Below, piece by piece: positions 1 through 6,720 of a stretch of 13,943 nucleotides of DNA. The notes below the pieces were generated by a model. It was not told the DNA's origin. It ran no database searches and saw nothing but the letters and a program-made list of their open reading frames with translations. Position 1 is the stretch's first letter. Every line of letters begins with the position of its first letter. The stretch comes from Mucilaginibacter sp. (GTDB lineage Bacteria; Bacteroidota; Bacteroidia; Sphingobacteriales; Sphingobacteriaceae): assembly GCA_019235595.1 (NCBI GenBank), contig JAFAKI010000355.1, forward strand, positions 1-13,943. The letters run 5' to 3'. The translations under genes were made by a program, and so were the position numbers.

Positions 1-35
1 AGCCAAAATTCGTCGACAAGATTTAAACTATTTCT

Positions 36-962
36 TTATAAAGAGAACCTTATCCAGCCATTGCCCTCATAACCGAATATGAACTGTTTGGGATGAATAA
101 TCTCGGCCAATATTTCAATCGAGTCGACGATACGTGGCCCCGGGCGATTAAAGTATTGATTACCATCGGCAATGTAGAAACGGTCATTCATCACCGCCTT
201 CAAATCGGTAAACCCAGGCAGTTGGAGCAGCAGGTCCACTTCTTTCATTGTCCGTTCGATGGAAAATCCGCAGGGCATTACTATTATTACGTCCGGGTTT
301 TGCAGTAGTATGTCTCCCCAATTTACATACGGCGAATGTTTACCGTTTTCAGCTAAAACTGGCACCCCTCCGGCAATGCTTACCAGCTCAGGAACCCAAT
401 TGCCCGACACCATCATAGGCTCCAGCCATTCGATACAAGCTACGGTAGGTTTATTCTCCATAAACTTCAGTTTGTGACGGATAATATCTACGCGCTCGCG
501 CAAATCTTCTACAAGTAGATCACCTTTGGCGGACACATCCAGTACGGCAGCTACTTCGCGGATGTTGTTAAAGATTGCCTCCAAACTTTCAGGCTGTAAG
601 GAGATGATCGTCGATTGTCTATCCAGGTAATCTTCCAGCGCTTCTTCAACTTCCGCCAACGAGACTGCGCAGACCGCGCATTGTGCCTGGGTGATCACCA
701 CATCTGGATTTAATTGCTTAATTACCTCCCGCTTCACTGTATAAACCGAAAGAGCATCACTGAGCAATTCTTTTACTTTGATGTCAATAGCTCCGCTGCT
801 CAGGTTATCCGGGATATTTGCTTCAGAACATACCGGCAATCGCTTTACAGATTCAGGATAATCACATTCATGTGACCGCCCGACAAGATTTTCTTCTAAT
901 CCAATGGCACAAACAATTTCGGTAGCAGCAGGCAGCAGTGATACGATCTTTTTGGATGACAT
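36..962 (-). CDS. BtuF-like (periplasmic-binding-protein fold) cobalamin/metal-chelate binding protein, no signal peptide
   Basis: This 308-residue protein has the helical-backbone metal receptor fold used by substrate-binding subunits of B12 and siderophore ABC importers (PF01497-type). It opens with the family signature IVSLLPAATEIVCAIG (residues 6-21), followed by GRSHECDYP (28-36). A second lobe begins near KPTVACIEWLEPMM (171-184) and contains AGGVPVLAENG (197-207) and NPDVIIVMPCG (222-232). The first residues are MSSKKIVS, so there is no signal peptide or lipobox, which is odd for a periplasmic receptor. Conserved-looking cysteines occur at 33, 45, 95, 98 (QCAVC) and 231. No permease or ATPase gene is adjacent. 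Its 5' side is a repeat-rich gap. A cytosolic corrinoid or metal role is possible but is inference; the fold assignment is secure and the ligand is not. Confidence 0.88.
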   Translation of the reverse strand: MSSKKIVSLLPAATEIVCAIGLEENLVGRSHECDYPESVKRLPVCSEANIPDNLSSGAIDIKVKELLSDALSVYTVKREVIKQLNPDVVITQAQCAVCAVSLAEVEEALEDYLDRQSTIISLQPESLEAIFNNIREVAAVLDVSAKGDLLVEDLRERVDIIRHKLKFMENKPTVACIEWLEPMMVSGNWVPELVSIAGGVPVLAENGKHSPYVNWGDILLQNPDVIIVMPCGFSIERTMKEVDLLLQLPGFTDLKAVMNDRFYIADGNQYFNRPGPRIVDSIEILAEIIHPKQFIFGYEGNGWIRFSL

Positions 963-968
963 TTATTA

Positions 969-1210
969 ATGTGCGAATGTGCAAATATGCAAATGATTAA
1001 TTAATGTCCGGATATGGAGATGAGTAAATGTGCAAATGATTTTTTTAATGTGCAGATGTGCTGATATGCAAATGTGCAAATGGTTTTTAATGCTTGCCAA
1101 TAATTTTAATAATCGGTGCATCTGCGTATCCGCACATTTACTCGTCTGAACATCTGCACATCCCCGCATCTGCATATTTGCACATCTGCACATTCGCATA
1201 TTTGCACATC
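969..1210. repeat. Degenerate inverted repeat built from ATGTGCAAAT words
   Basis: The gap between the BtuF-like gene and the LysE gene is almost entirely copies of a 10-11 nt word. On the plus strand the left part (969-1082) reads ATGTGC(G/A)AAT(G/A)TGC and close variants. The right part (about 1118-1209) carries the complementary word CATTTGCACAT. The two halves therefore form a long imperfect stem in which most differences are A/G or C/T. An open frame of 77 codons across it on the minus strand (966-1199) is Cys/His/Met-rich only because of the repeat and is not called as a gene. Confidence 0.85.
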
Positions 1211-1217
1211 AAAACCG

Positions 1218-1225
1218 TAATTTAG
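1218..1225 (+). promoter_or_regulatory. Candidate Bacteroidota -7 box upstream of the LysE gene
   Basis: TAATTTAG matches 7 of 8 positions of TAnnTTTG. It lies only 6 nt before the ATG, so a transcript starting at the usual distance would be nearly leaderless. No TTG is seen at the preferred spacing; the nearest is 13 nt upstream. This is a weak call. Confidence 0.3.
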
Positions 1226-1231
1226 CGCCCG

Positions 1232-1858
1232 ATGATCTTATTAACCTTTTTCATAGGCCTTATCGCCAACTTTATTGGGTACATACCACCAGGAAACATC
1301 AACCTGGCGCTGGTGCAGATCACGATTAACCGGGGCATGAAACAGGCCTTGCAGTTTATAATAGCCTTTTCCTGCGTCGAGTTCTTCTTTACCTATTTTA
1401 TTATGAATGCGGCCGATTGGCTGTCGATGCAGGTACACCTGGATACAGCTATCGACTGGGTGATGGTAGCATTGTTTGGTACAATGGGATTTGTCACCTG
1501 GATTCACCGCAAGAAACCGCCTAAGGAGTCAAAAAACTCAAGCCGCGATAGCATTACTTATGGCATTTTGCTGGGTTTTGTGAACCCTATGCAAATACCT
1601 TTCTGGATGATCACAGGTACTTACCTGATTACCCACGAATGGATTGAAACGGGTAGGTGGGAGCTGGCCTTATTTAGTGTTGGATCAGCTGCAGGGGCTT
1701 TTCTGTGTTTGTTCATTTATGCCAAATCTGCGAGGTATGTGCGGGATAAACTGGATTTGAGCAATAAGACCATCAATACGGGAATTGCTATTTTATTCTT
1801 TTCATTTGCAGCTTATCATATTGTGAAGCAACTTTATTTGCACGTATTTAGACAATAA
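1232..1858 (+). CDS. LysE/RhtB family transporter (amino acid exporter-like)
   Basis: This 208-residue polytopic inner-membrane protein is of the usual length for LysE-family translocators. Hydrophobic segments lie near residues 1-20, 39-60, 73-92, 108-134, 145-165 and 182-200, consistent with six membrane spans. The family's N-terminal Pro/Gly-rich motif appears as PPGNINLALVQ (19-29), and the NP motif before a later helix as GFVNPMQIPFW (115-125). A basic loop (IHRKKPPKES, 91-100) probably faces the cytoplasm. Family members export amino acids or related metabolites by proton antiport, but the substrate here cannot be read from sequence. The ATG at 1232 follows directly after the repeat region. 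The gene is convergent with ribF and no partner regulator is adjacent. Confidence 0.85.
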   Translation: MILLTFFIGLIANFIGYIPPGNINLALVQITINRGMKQALQFIIAFSCVEFFFTYFIMNAADWLSMQVHLDTAIDWVMVALFGTMGFVTWIHRKKPPKESKNSSRDSITYGILLGFVNPMQIPFWMITGTYLITHEWIETGRWELALFSVGSAAGAFLCLFIYAKSARYVRDKLDLSNKTINTGIAILFFSFAAYHIVKQLYLHVFRQ

Positions 1859-1881
1859 AACGGCAACCTCAATACTGTCTA

Positions 1882-2049
1882 CTGGTTTAAGAGTTTAGCG
1901 TAGCGTCTCTTAAATCTAATCAAGAAAATGCAGGACTCCGTCCGGTGTAGGGTGCAGAATTATTTCGTTGCACAAACATATTTTTAGAACGCGCACCCGG
2001 ACAGAGTCCTCCATACTCATTTTTGATTTAAGTTATAAACTTAAACCAG
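1882..2049. repeat. Nested composite palindrome between convergent genes
   Basis: Three successive pairs of arms nest around one centre. The outer pair CTGGTTTAAG (1882-1891) matches CTTAAACCAG (2040-2049). The middle pair CTTAAATC (1909-1916) matches GATTTAAG (2025-2032). The inner pair AGGACTCCGTCCGG (1932-1945) matches CCGGACAGAGTCCT (1997-2010) with one mismatch. A small GTGCA/TGCAC hairpin (1952-1956, 1969-1973) sits in the loop. The LysE gene ends at 1858 and ribF ends at 2117 on the other strand, so the element could terminate transcription from both sides. It has no long T-tract and may instead be a mobile palindromic unit. Confidence 0.75.
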
Positions 2050-2073
2050 GGAGGGTAGGGATTTATGAATGGC

Positions 2074-2106
2074 TAATCAGCGTAATCGGTCATCAGTGTA
2101 ATCTGT
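2074..2106. repeat. Two direct copies of a 16-nt word next to the ribF stop codon
   Basis: TAATCAGCGTAATCGGT (2074-2090) is followed immediately by CATCAGTGTAATCTGT (2091-2106). The copies match at most positions. They lie about ten bases past the ribF stop codon, between that gene and the composite palindrome. Function is unknown. Confidence 0.5.
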
Positions 2107-2116
2107 GATTCAGGCA

Positions 2117-3043
2117 TCAACTTAACAATGCAAGTACTGCTTCCTTATCCTTCCCCAATTGCGTCGTCAAATCTTCTAACGTAGTAAACTTGATGTCACC
2201 CCTTACAAAGTGCAGAAACTCCATGCGGATGGTTTGGCTGTAAATATCATGGTTAAAATCGAAAATATTTACCTCGATATTACGGGTGAGGCCATTGATG
2301 GTAGGGCGGTGGCCAATGTACCCCATGCCTTTGTGTTTCTGATTGCCGAGCCATACGTGTACGGCAAATATGCCATCGCCTGGTATCAGTTTATAAGCTT
2401 CTTCGATCAGGATATTGGCAGTAGGGTAGCCGATAGTGCGCCCGATTTGATCGCCGCGGTTTACCTTGCCACTGATGAAGAAAGGATAACCCAAAAACTC
2501 ATTAGCCAGTTCGATCTGATCGCCTAATAGTGCGTTGCGGATGCGAGTAGAACTTACCGCCACGTCGTGAATATCCTGTTCGGGAATTTCAACCACTTCA
2601 TAGCCATAAACCGGGGCCAATAGTTGCAAGTCGGCCAAACTGCCGTGACGGTCTTTGCCAAAGCGGTGATCGTAACCAATTACGATGATTTTGGTGCCTA
2701 TTTTATTTATCAATACGTCGCGAATGTACTCTTCGGCGGTCTGGTTGGAGAAATCTCTTGTAAAAGGCGTAATGATAAGATGATCGATGCCCAATTGTTC
2801 CAGCAAATGCGCCTTCTCATCCATGGTATTGATCATCTTCAAGTCCTGATCCTCGGGATGTATAATCATACGCGGATGCGGAAAAAAAGTGAGTATCACC
2901 GTTTCGCCACCCGACTCTTTTGCCTGTTGCTTTACCCGTTCAATGATCTTGCGATGCCCCAAATGAACACCATCAAAGGTGCCGATGGTAACCACCGCAT
3001 TTTTAACAGGCGTAAATTCGTCGATATGATGGTAAATTCTCAT
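2117..3043 (-). CDS. ribF: Bifunctional riboflavin kinase / FAD synthetase RibF
   Basis: RibF phosphorylates riboflavin to FMN and then adenylylates FMN to FAD in the cytoplasm. At 308 residues it has the normal two-domain length. The N-terminal nucleotidyltransferase domain shows GTFDGVHLGHR (21-31), the family's (G/N)xFDGxHxGH nucleotide-binding site, then ITPFTRDFS (91-99), IGYDHRFGKDRHG (122-134) and SSTRIRN (164-170). The C-terminal flavokinase domain shows GRTIGYPTAN (201-210) with the conserved PTAN, and the catalytic Glu257 in the context NIEVNIFDF. The start lies only 16 bases after the truB stop, so the two genes are very likely cotranscribed. It is the last gene of the minus-strand operon and nothing looks missing. 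Confidence 0.97.
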   Translation of the reverse strand: MRIYHHIDEFTPVKNAVVTIGTFDGVHLGHRKIIERVKQQAKESGGETVILTFFPHPRMIIHPEDQDLKMINTMDEKAHLLEQLGIDHLIITPFTRDFSNQTAEEYIRDVLINKIGTKIIVIGYDHRFGKDRHGSLADLQLLAPVYGYEVVEIPEQDIHDVAVSSTRIRNALLGDQIELANEFLGYPFFISGKVNRGDQIGRTIGYPTANILIEEAYKLIPGDGIFAVHVWLGNQKHKGMGYIGHRPTINGLTRNIEVNIFDFNHDIYSQTIRMEFLHFVRGDIKFTTLEDLTTQLGKDKEAVLALLS

Positions 3044-3059
3044 AGCAGTCCATCAAAAT

Positions 3060-3770
3060 TTATTCAACTGTTACTTTTAACTCTCTTATAGTATTGACTA
3101 TTTCCATCACTTCCCAGGCATCACCTATTACAAAACTGCCACTGCGGGTACGTCTTAAACGCGATAAGTAGGCTCCATTGTTTAAAGCCTTGCCAAAATC
3201 GTTTACTAATGAACGAATGTAGGTGCCCTTGCTGCATACCACCCTGAAATCCACCTCAGGCAGTTCGATCCGCGTAATTTTAAATTCGGCAATGGTCACA
3301 TTACGAAGGCGAAGCTCCACCTCCTCACCACGGCGGGCTTTCTCATACAAGCGCTCCCCGTCAACCTTTACTGCTGAATGTGCCGGCGGATATTGTTGTA
3401 TATCGCCAATAAATTGCTGACAAGCGGCATGGATCTGCTCAGGTGTGATATGATCAATAGTGTATAACTGCTCCGGCTCACTTTCCAGATCGTAAGTTGG
3501 GGTAACAGAACCCAGCACCATAGTACCGGTGTATTCCTTTTCCTCAGCCTGAAAATTGTCGATCTGTTTGGTCATCTTACCTGTGCAGATAATGAGCAAA
3601 CCCGTAGCCAATGGGTCAAGCGTACCGGCATGACCGACCTTCAGTTTAAGTGGCTTAAATGCATTGCGTATTTTACCCACCACATCAAAGCTGGTCCATT
3701 TATAGGGTTTATTTACCAGTAATAGCTGCCCCTCAGCAAATTCTCCTATGTTGGTGAAAGCCCGTTTCAA
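3060..3770 (-). CDS. truB: tRNA pseudouridine(55) synthase TruB
   Basis: TruB isomerises U55 in the T-loop of tRNAs. The protein has 236 residues, as in short Bacteroidota forms without a C-terminal PUA domain. It shows LLLVNKPYKWTSFDV (16-30) and the catalytic motif GHAGTLDPLATG (46-57), in which Asp52 is the nucleophile. Later motifs are YPPAHSAVKVDGERLYEKAR (about residues 127-146) and the C-terminal SKGTYIRSLVNDFG. The frame opens with TTG (3770-3768). No ATG or GTG lies between the upstream in-frame TAA and the conserved region, so TTG is the best start. The gene sits between uppP, 106 bases away across a hairpin, and ribF, 16 bases away. Confidence 0.96.
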   Translation of the reverse strand: MKRAFTNIGEFAEGQLLLVNKPYKWTSFDVVGKIRNAFKPLKLKVGHAGTLDPLATGLLIICTGKMTKQIDNFQAEEKEYTGTMVLGSVTPTYDLESEPEQLYTIDHITPEQIHAACQQFIGDIQQYPPAHSAVKVDGERLYEKARRGEEVELRLRNVTIAEFKITRIELPEVDFRVVCSKGTYIRSLVNDFGKALNNGAYLSRLRRTRSGSFVIGDAWEVMEIVNTIRELKVTVE

Positions 3771-3809
3771 ATATAAATTTTGTGCAAAAATATGCTTTTA
3801 AATAAAATG

Positions 3810-3832
3810 GCGATGGGTTTCAAACCCATCGC
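3810..3832 (-). terminator. Perfect hairpin between uppP and truB
   Basis: GCGATGGGTTT (3810-3820) and AAACCCATCGC (3822-3832) form a perfect 11-bp inverted repeat around a single central base. It lies 44 bases after the uppP stop on the minus strand and is followed in that direction by a T-rich stretch (CCATTTTATTT). That fits a weak or attenuating terminator inside the operon, or an RNA-processing stem separating uppP from truB. Confidence 0.6.
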
Positions 3833-3876
3833 TATAAATAATATCATGTTAATCTTATAAATCAACCTAATCGTGT

Positions 3877-4680
3877 TCACACAGTATGCAACGCATTCCC
3901 CGTAAAATACAGGATAATGATCACAGCACCCGCCAGTATACGGTACCAGCCGAATACTTTGAAGCCGCGTTTCTCTAGAAAGGTAATGAATGATTTTATA
4001 GCCAGCATAGCTACGACGAAAGCAATCACGCTGCCGATCAATAAGAATTTAATGTCCTGGTGAAAGTCAGGAGTATCAAAAAGACCTTTCTTTTTAAAAT
4101 CCCATAGGTCTTTCACCGTTGCACCGAACATGGTAGGCACCGCCAGGAAGAAGGAGAACTCAGCGGCAGCAGTGCGGCTCAGCTTTTGCGACATACCACC
4201 CACAATAGATGCAGCAGAACGCGAAACGCCAGGTATCATAGCCAGACACTGAAAGAAACCGATCTTTAAAGCAGTAATATGGTCGATCTTCTTTTCTTCG
4301 TTAACCGTCGGCTTATTGAACCAGTCGTCAACAAACAATAAAATAATACCACCTACCACAAATGACACAGCCACGATTAGCGGACTTTCCAGCCATTTAT
4401 CAATGTGCTTTTTGAGCAAAAGGCCCAATATCACGGCCGGGATAACGCCTATGACCAGTTTGATGTAGAAATCAACAGAGCGCACAAAGCGTTTAAAATA
4501 CAGGATCACCACCGCGAGGATAGCGCCTAACTGGATAACCACTTCAAAAAGCTTTACAAATTCGTCTTTATTGATGCCCATTAACGAGCTGGCTACTACC
4601 ATGTGCCCGGTTGACGATACCGGCAAAAATTCAGTCAGTCCTTCGATAATGCCGAGGATGATAACGTGGATGATGTTCAT
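3877..4680 (-). CDS. uppP: Undecaprenyl-diphosphatase UppP (BacA)
   Basis: UppP dephosphorylates undecaprenyl pyrophosphate at the membrane, recycling the lipid carrier for peptidoglycan and other envelope polymers. Its loss or overproduction alters bacitracin sensitivity in known members. The protein has 267 residues, the standard length, and about eight hydrophobic segments. Both catalytic signatures are present: EGLTEFLPVSSTGH (13-26), with the two glutamates and His26, and PGVSRSAASIVGG (150-162) with Arg154. EFSFFLAVPTM (174-184) is also typical. The ATG at 4680 lies 9 bases from a repeat arm. The gene is part of the ftsX-DUF3098-uppP-truB-ribF order. Confidence 0.97.
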   Translation of the reverse strand: MNIIHVIILGIIEGLTEFLPVSSTGHMVVASSLMGINKDEFVKLFEVVIQLGAILAVVILYFKRFVRSVDFYIKLVIGVIPAVILGLLLKKHIDKWLESPLIVAVSFVVGGIILLFVDDWFNKPTVNEEKKIDHITALKIGFFQCLAMIPGVSRSAASIVGGMSQKLSRTAAAEFSFFLAVPTMFGATVKDLWDFKKKGLFDTPDFHQDIKFLLIGSVIAFVVAMLAIKSFITFLEKRGFKVFGWYRILAGAVIIILYFTGNALHTV

Positions 4681-4688
4681 TTTTGGGG

Positions 4689-4797
4689 AGTTGGATTAAG
4701 TTAGATTGAGTTAAGTGGTTGATTAAGTTAAGTGGTTGATTAGGTTAAATAATTCAACTTAATCAACTCAATCCAACTTATTCAACTTAATCAACTA
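4689..4797. repeat. Inverted repeat built from GTTGATTAAGTT words
   Basis: The whole gap between DUF3098 and uppP consists of this word and variants. A perfect 12-bp pair is GTTGATTAAGTT (4718-4729) with AACTTAATCAAC (4756-4767). A second copy of the latter lies at 4784-4795. The left half has AGTTGGATTAAGTT and the right half has CAATCCAACTT as further partners. The last copy reaches the first base of the DUF3098 stop codon (minus strand, 4797-4795), so the element begins exactly where coding ends. Confidence 0.85.
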
Positions 4798-5064
4798 AGC
4801 GTTCGCAGACGGCTTCTTCAAAATAGCGTAAAAGCCTATGGCGAAACCTGCCAATACTACTACTGGTGCCACAACAATTTTGGTGGTGCTGTAAATATCC
4901 GTAGTGCCCGACATTAGGATGAACCCTAAAATAACTACCGCAATTGCGATGATAAACCAGCGGTAATTGCTTTTGTCAAAAACAAATTTTACCGGAACGT
5001 GTCCTGTTTCTTTTGACGCTGTGGTTTTGATGGAGCTGGTTGGCTTTGTTTGAACTTGTGCCAT
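4795..5064 (-). CDS. DUF3098 family small membrane protein
   Basis: This is an 89-residue protein with a polar N-terminus (1-32) followed by two hydrophobic segments, near residues 35-50 and 61-81, and a short Lys-containing tail. The motif VKFVFDKSNYRWFIIAIAVV (25-44), with the FxFxKxNY(R/K) lead-in to the first helix, is characteristic of DUF3098. Members in Bacteroidota usually sit between ftsX and uppP, as here. Two membrane spans and the neighbours suggest an envelope role linked to division or carrier-lipid recycling, but no function is established. The ATG is at 5064-5062. Both flanks are repeat DNA, with the stop codon touching one repeat arm. Confidence 0.85.
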   Translation of the reverse strand: MAQVQTKPTSSIKTTASKETGHVPVKFVFDKSNYRWFIIAIAVVILGFILMSGTTDIYSTTKIVVAPVVVLAGFAIGFYAILKKPSANA

Positions 5065-5074
5065 GTATGTTTTT

Positions 5075-5106
5075 AATTAGTGAATTAGTGAATGACTGAA
5101 TTAGTG
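5075..5106. repeat. Three copies of AATTAGTG upstream of DUF3098
   Basis: AATTAGTG occurs at 5075-5082, 5083-5090 and 5099-5106, the last after a variant spacer (AATGACTG). This places a short word array about ten bases upstream of the DUF3098 start codon on the minus strand. It abuts the next repeat at 5113. Confidence 0.65.
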
Positions 5107-5112
5107 GTTTTA

Positions 5113-5214
5113 GGTGAAAGCTGAAAGGATAAAGGTTAAAGGTTTTTTCTGCCGTTTTTTCAACCTTATATCATCCATCTTTATGTTTTCGCCTTTCGCC
5201 TTTTACCTTTCCCC
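5113..5214. repeat. Imperfect inverted repeat of the GGTGAAAGCTGAAAGG family
   Basis: The left arm 5113-5135 and right arm 5192-5214 are complementary at 18 of 23 positions. The right arm ends two bases before the ftsX stop codon (minus strand, 5218-5216). The left arm is nearly identical (22 of 24) to the complement of 10496-10519, which follows the truA stop codon, so this family occurs at least twice in the window. Confidence 0.75.
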
Positions 5215-5215
5215 T

Positions 5216-6094
5216 CTACCTGTATAGATTATAAATTTTTAAACGCAAATACTTATTTACCGCCAGGAACGTACTGAATCCTGAGATAAAAATGCCCAGA
5301 CCAACTACTATAGCGAACACAATACCAAACTCGGTGTAGTTTTGCAGGATGATCAGATCAGGGATTTGTCGCTCGGCTAAATAAAGCGCACCCATTAATA
5401 TGATGATGGCGATCAGCGCGCCTAAAATGCCATGCCAGATGCCGTATAGTATAAACGGACGGCGGATGAAATTTTTGGTGGCACCTACCAACTGCATCGA
5501 CTTGATTAAGAAACGCTGAGAGTAAATAGCCAGGCGGATGGTGTTATTAATCAGCGCGACTGACAGCAGTACGAATATCGCCGCAAAGCCCAGTATGATC
5601 AAACTGATGGACGTCAGGTTTTGGTTCATCTGGTCAACGAGCGATTGCTGGTATTTTACTTCCTTGATGATGGGGTTTTTCATCAATTCGGTTTTAAATT
5701 TTTCTATGTCGGTATTGTTGGCGTATTGCGCTTTCAGATACACATCCAGCGAACCTGATAATGGGTTGTAGCCCAAGAATTTCACAAAATCTTCGCCCAG
5801 GTCTTTTTGCAGGTTGCGGGCAGCGAGCTCTTTGTTTACATACTGCGTTTGCTTCACCATCGGGTTGGCATCCAGTTGTTTTTGCAGTTGCAGTACATCG
5901 GTTTCGTGGGCGCTTTCGTCAACGTAAATGTTAAGCACGATGTTTTCCTTCACGTAGCGCGAAAGGTTGTTGGCATCAACCAGTAAAAGGCCCAGCAAAC
6001 CAATCATCAGTAATACCATTGCGATACCAAAAACGGTTGAAATGTAAATGGTTTTGGTTTTATTAGCTGATTCGCTTGCTTCAAATTCTTCCAT
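5216..6094 (-). CDS. ftsX: Cell division protein FtsX (ABC-type permease)
   Basis: FtsX is the membrane partner of the ATPase FtsE and couples division to peptidoglycan hydrolase activation. From the ATG at 6094 the protein has 292 residues, beginning MEEFEASESANKTKTIYIST. One membrane span lies near residues 17-39, followed by a periplasmic domain to about 160. Three C-terminal spans follow, with the first beginning near LTSISLIILGFAAIFVLLSV. The hallmark cytosolic loop LIKSMQLVGATKNFIRRPF is present. The frame extends 16 codons upstream (to 6142), but those codons are made of a TGAGATATGAG repeat and family members begin at MEEFE-type sequences, so I use 6094. TATTTTCG (minus strand, 6155-6148) is a 7/8 match to the Bacteroidota -7 box and would give a leader containing the repeat. 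ftsE is not in the window. Confidence 0.94.
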   Translation of the reverse strand: MEEFEASESANKTKTIYISTVFGIAMVLLMIGLLGLLLVDANNLSRYVKENIVLNIYVDESAHETDVLQLQKQLDANPMVKQTQYVNKELAARNLQKDLGEDFVKFLGYNPLSGSLDVYLKAQYANNTDIEKFKTELMKNPIIKEVKYQQSLVDQMNQNLTSISLIILGFAAIFVLLSVALINNTIRLAIYSQRFLIKSMQLVGATKNFIRRPFILYGIWHGILGALIAIIILMGALYLAERQIPDLIILQNYTEFGIVFAIVVGLGIFISGFSTFLAVNKYLRLKIYNLYR

Positions 6095-6100
6095 ATTACT

Positions 6101-6142
6101 TAGATATGAGATGTTAGATTTGAGATATGAGACAAATCTCAA
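6101..6142. repeat. TGAGATATGAG repeat in the ftsX leader
   Basis: Variants of the word GAGATATGAGAT occur around 6103-6132. TTGAGAT (6120-6126) pairs with ATCTCAA (6136-6142) across a 9-base loop. It lies just upstream of the preferred ftsX start, probably in the 5' untranslated region. On the minus strand it opens a false coding extension. Confidence 0.6.
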
Positions 6143-6337
6143 TGTCGCGAAAATAACAATCCTGCCTTTAAAGGTAAAACTTTATCTGTTATTATTATTT
6201 CTCAAAGGTTCGTCTTTAACACATTTTAACAAAACACAATTTAAGGATTTGATTGATTTGGTAGATGCATTGCATTGAAAACCTTTTATGCTATCAACAA
6301 AATTGGTTTACGCTTTGTTAATTCTGAAAATAGCATC

Positions 6338-6571
6338 ATGACAAAGCCTGCAAACTCTCCCAATAAACCATCGCCATCTGATACGCCAACACATCTCCCT
6401 CATGATGAGGGAGATAAAGCCAAACGGCATCAAGGCGATACTCACTACCATGCTGATAAACCTCACGGTGGTGACATCGCAAAAAAGCATGAGAAAGAAG
6501 AACAGCCCGTAAGCCCAATAAAAAATCCGCCTAAAGAAAAGGGAATGGAAAAAGGGAAGGTGCAACCGTGA
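6338..6571 (+). CDS. Small disordered His/Lys/Pro-rich protein, function unknown
   Basis: I do not recognise this protein. From the ATG at 6338 it has 77 residues and no hydrophobic segment. It is rich in Lys, Pro, His, Asp and Glu and is probably disordered. Short pieces such as THLPHDEGDKAKRHQGD and HADKPHGGDIAKKHEKE give it at least seven histidines. The frame is open further upstream to an ATG at 6275, but the region 6275-6337 encodes hydrophobic residues unlike the rest, so the later start is preferred. It is transcribed divergently from ftsX and ends where a palindromic repeat begins. A minus-strand frame overlaps it (6308-6598) but starts in repeat DNA. Small hydrophilic proteins like this are common in the group, sometimes as stress-related or metal-binding proteins; that is only a guess. 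Confidence 0.5.
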   Translation: MTKPANSPNKPSPSDTPTHLPHDEGDKAKRHQGDTHYHADKPHGGDIAKKHEKEEQPVSPIKNPPKEKGMEKGKVQP

Positions 6572-6652
6572 GTTTTTAGTCTTAAGTCTGGAGTACAAAG
6601 TCTTAAGTCAAAACATAAACTGACTTTGTGCTTCAGACTTAAGACTTAAAAC
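6572..6652. repeat. Strong palindrome of the AGTCTTAAGTCTGGAGT family
   Basis: Arms 6572-6602 and 6622-6652 are complementary at 28 of 31 positions around a 19-base loop. The left arm begins on the base after the stop codon of the 77-residue gene, so it could terminate that transcript. Its 17-mer at 6578-6594 is repeated exactly at 8374-8390 after the serine hydrolase gene. The two copies therefore bracket the hydrolase. Confidence 0.85.
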
Positions 6653-6720
6653 TTCTCTATCCTGCAACGTTTTGAAAAATTAAAGGTCTTATCTTCAGGT
6701 TACTCAAAAAAATACTGATC

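Noticed and set aside
1..35. Possible feature at the window's left edge
   Set aside because: Only 35 bases past the stop of the first gene, with no recognisable motif.
966..1199. Minus-strand open frame of 77 codons rich in Cys, His and Met, metallothionein-like at first sight
   Set aside because: It is composed entirely of the ATGTGCAAAT repeat, so its composition is explained by the repeat.
969..1210. CRISPR-like array
   Set aside because: The words are about 10 bases, degenerate, present in both orientations and have no regular spacers. No cas gene is nearby.
3810..3832. Operator for a dimeric regulator
   Set aside because: The perfect dyad lies inside the operon, downstream of the uppP stop and followed by T-rich DNA, so an RNA hairpin is the simpler reading.
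6308..6598. Minus-strand frame opposite the 77-residue gene
   Set aside because: It starts inside the AGTCTTAAGTC repeat, its composition is not protein-like, and no homology was recognised.
6672..6697. Promoter for the serine hydrolase (TTG, then TATCTTCA)
   Set aside because: The box matches only 6 of 8 positions and the spacing is 15 instead of about 19.
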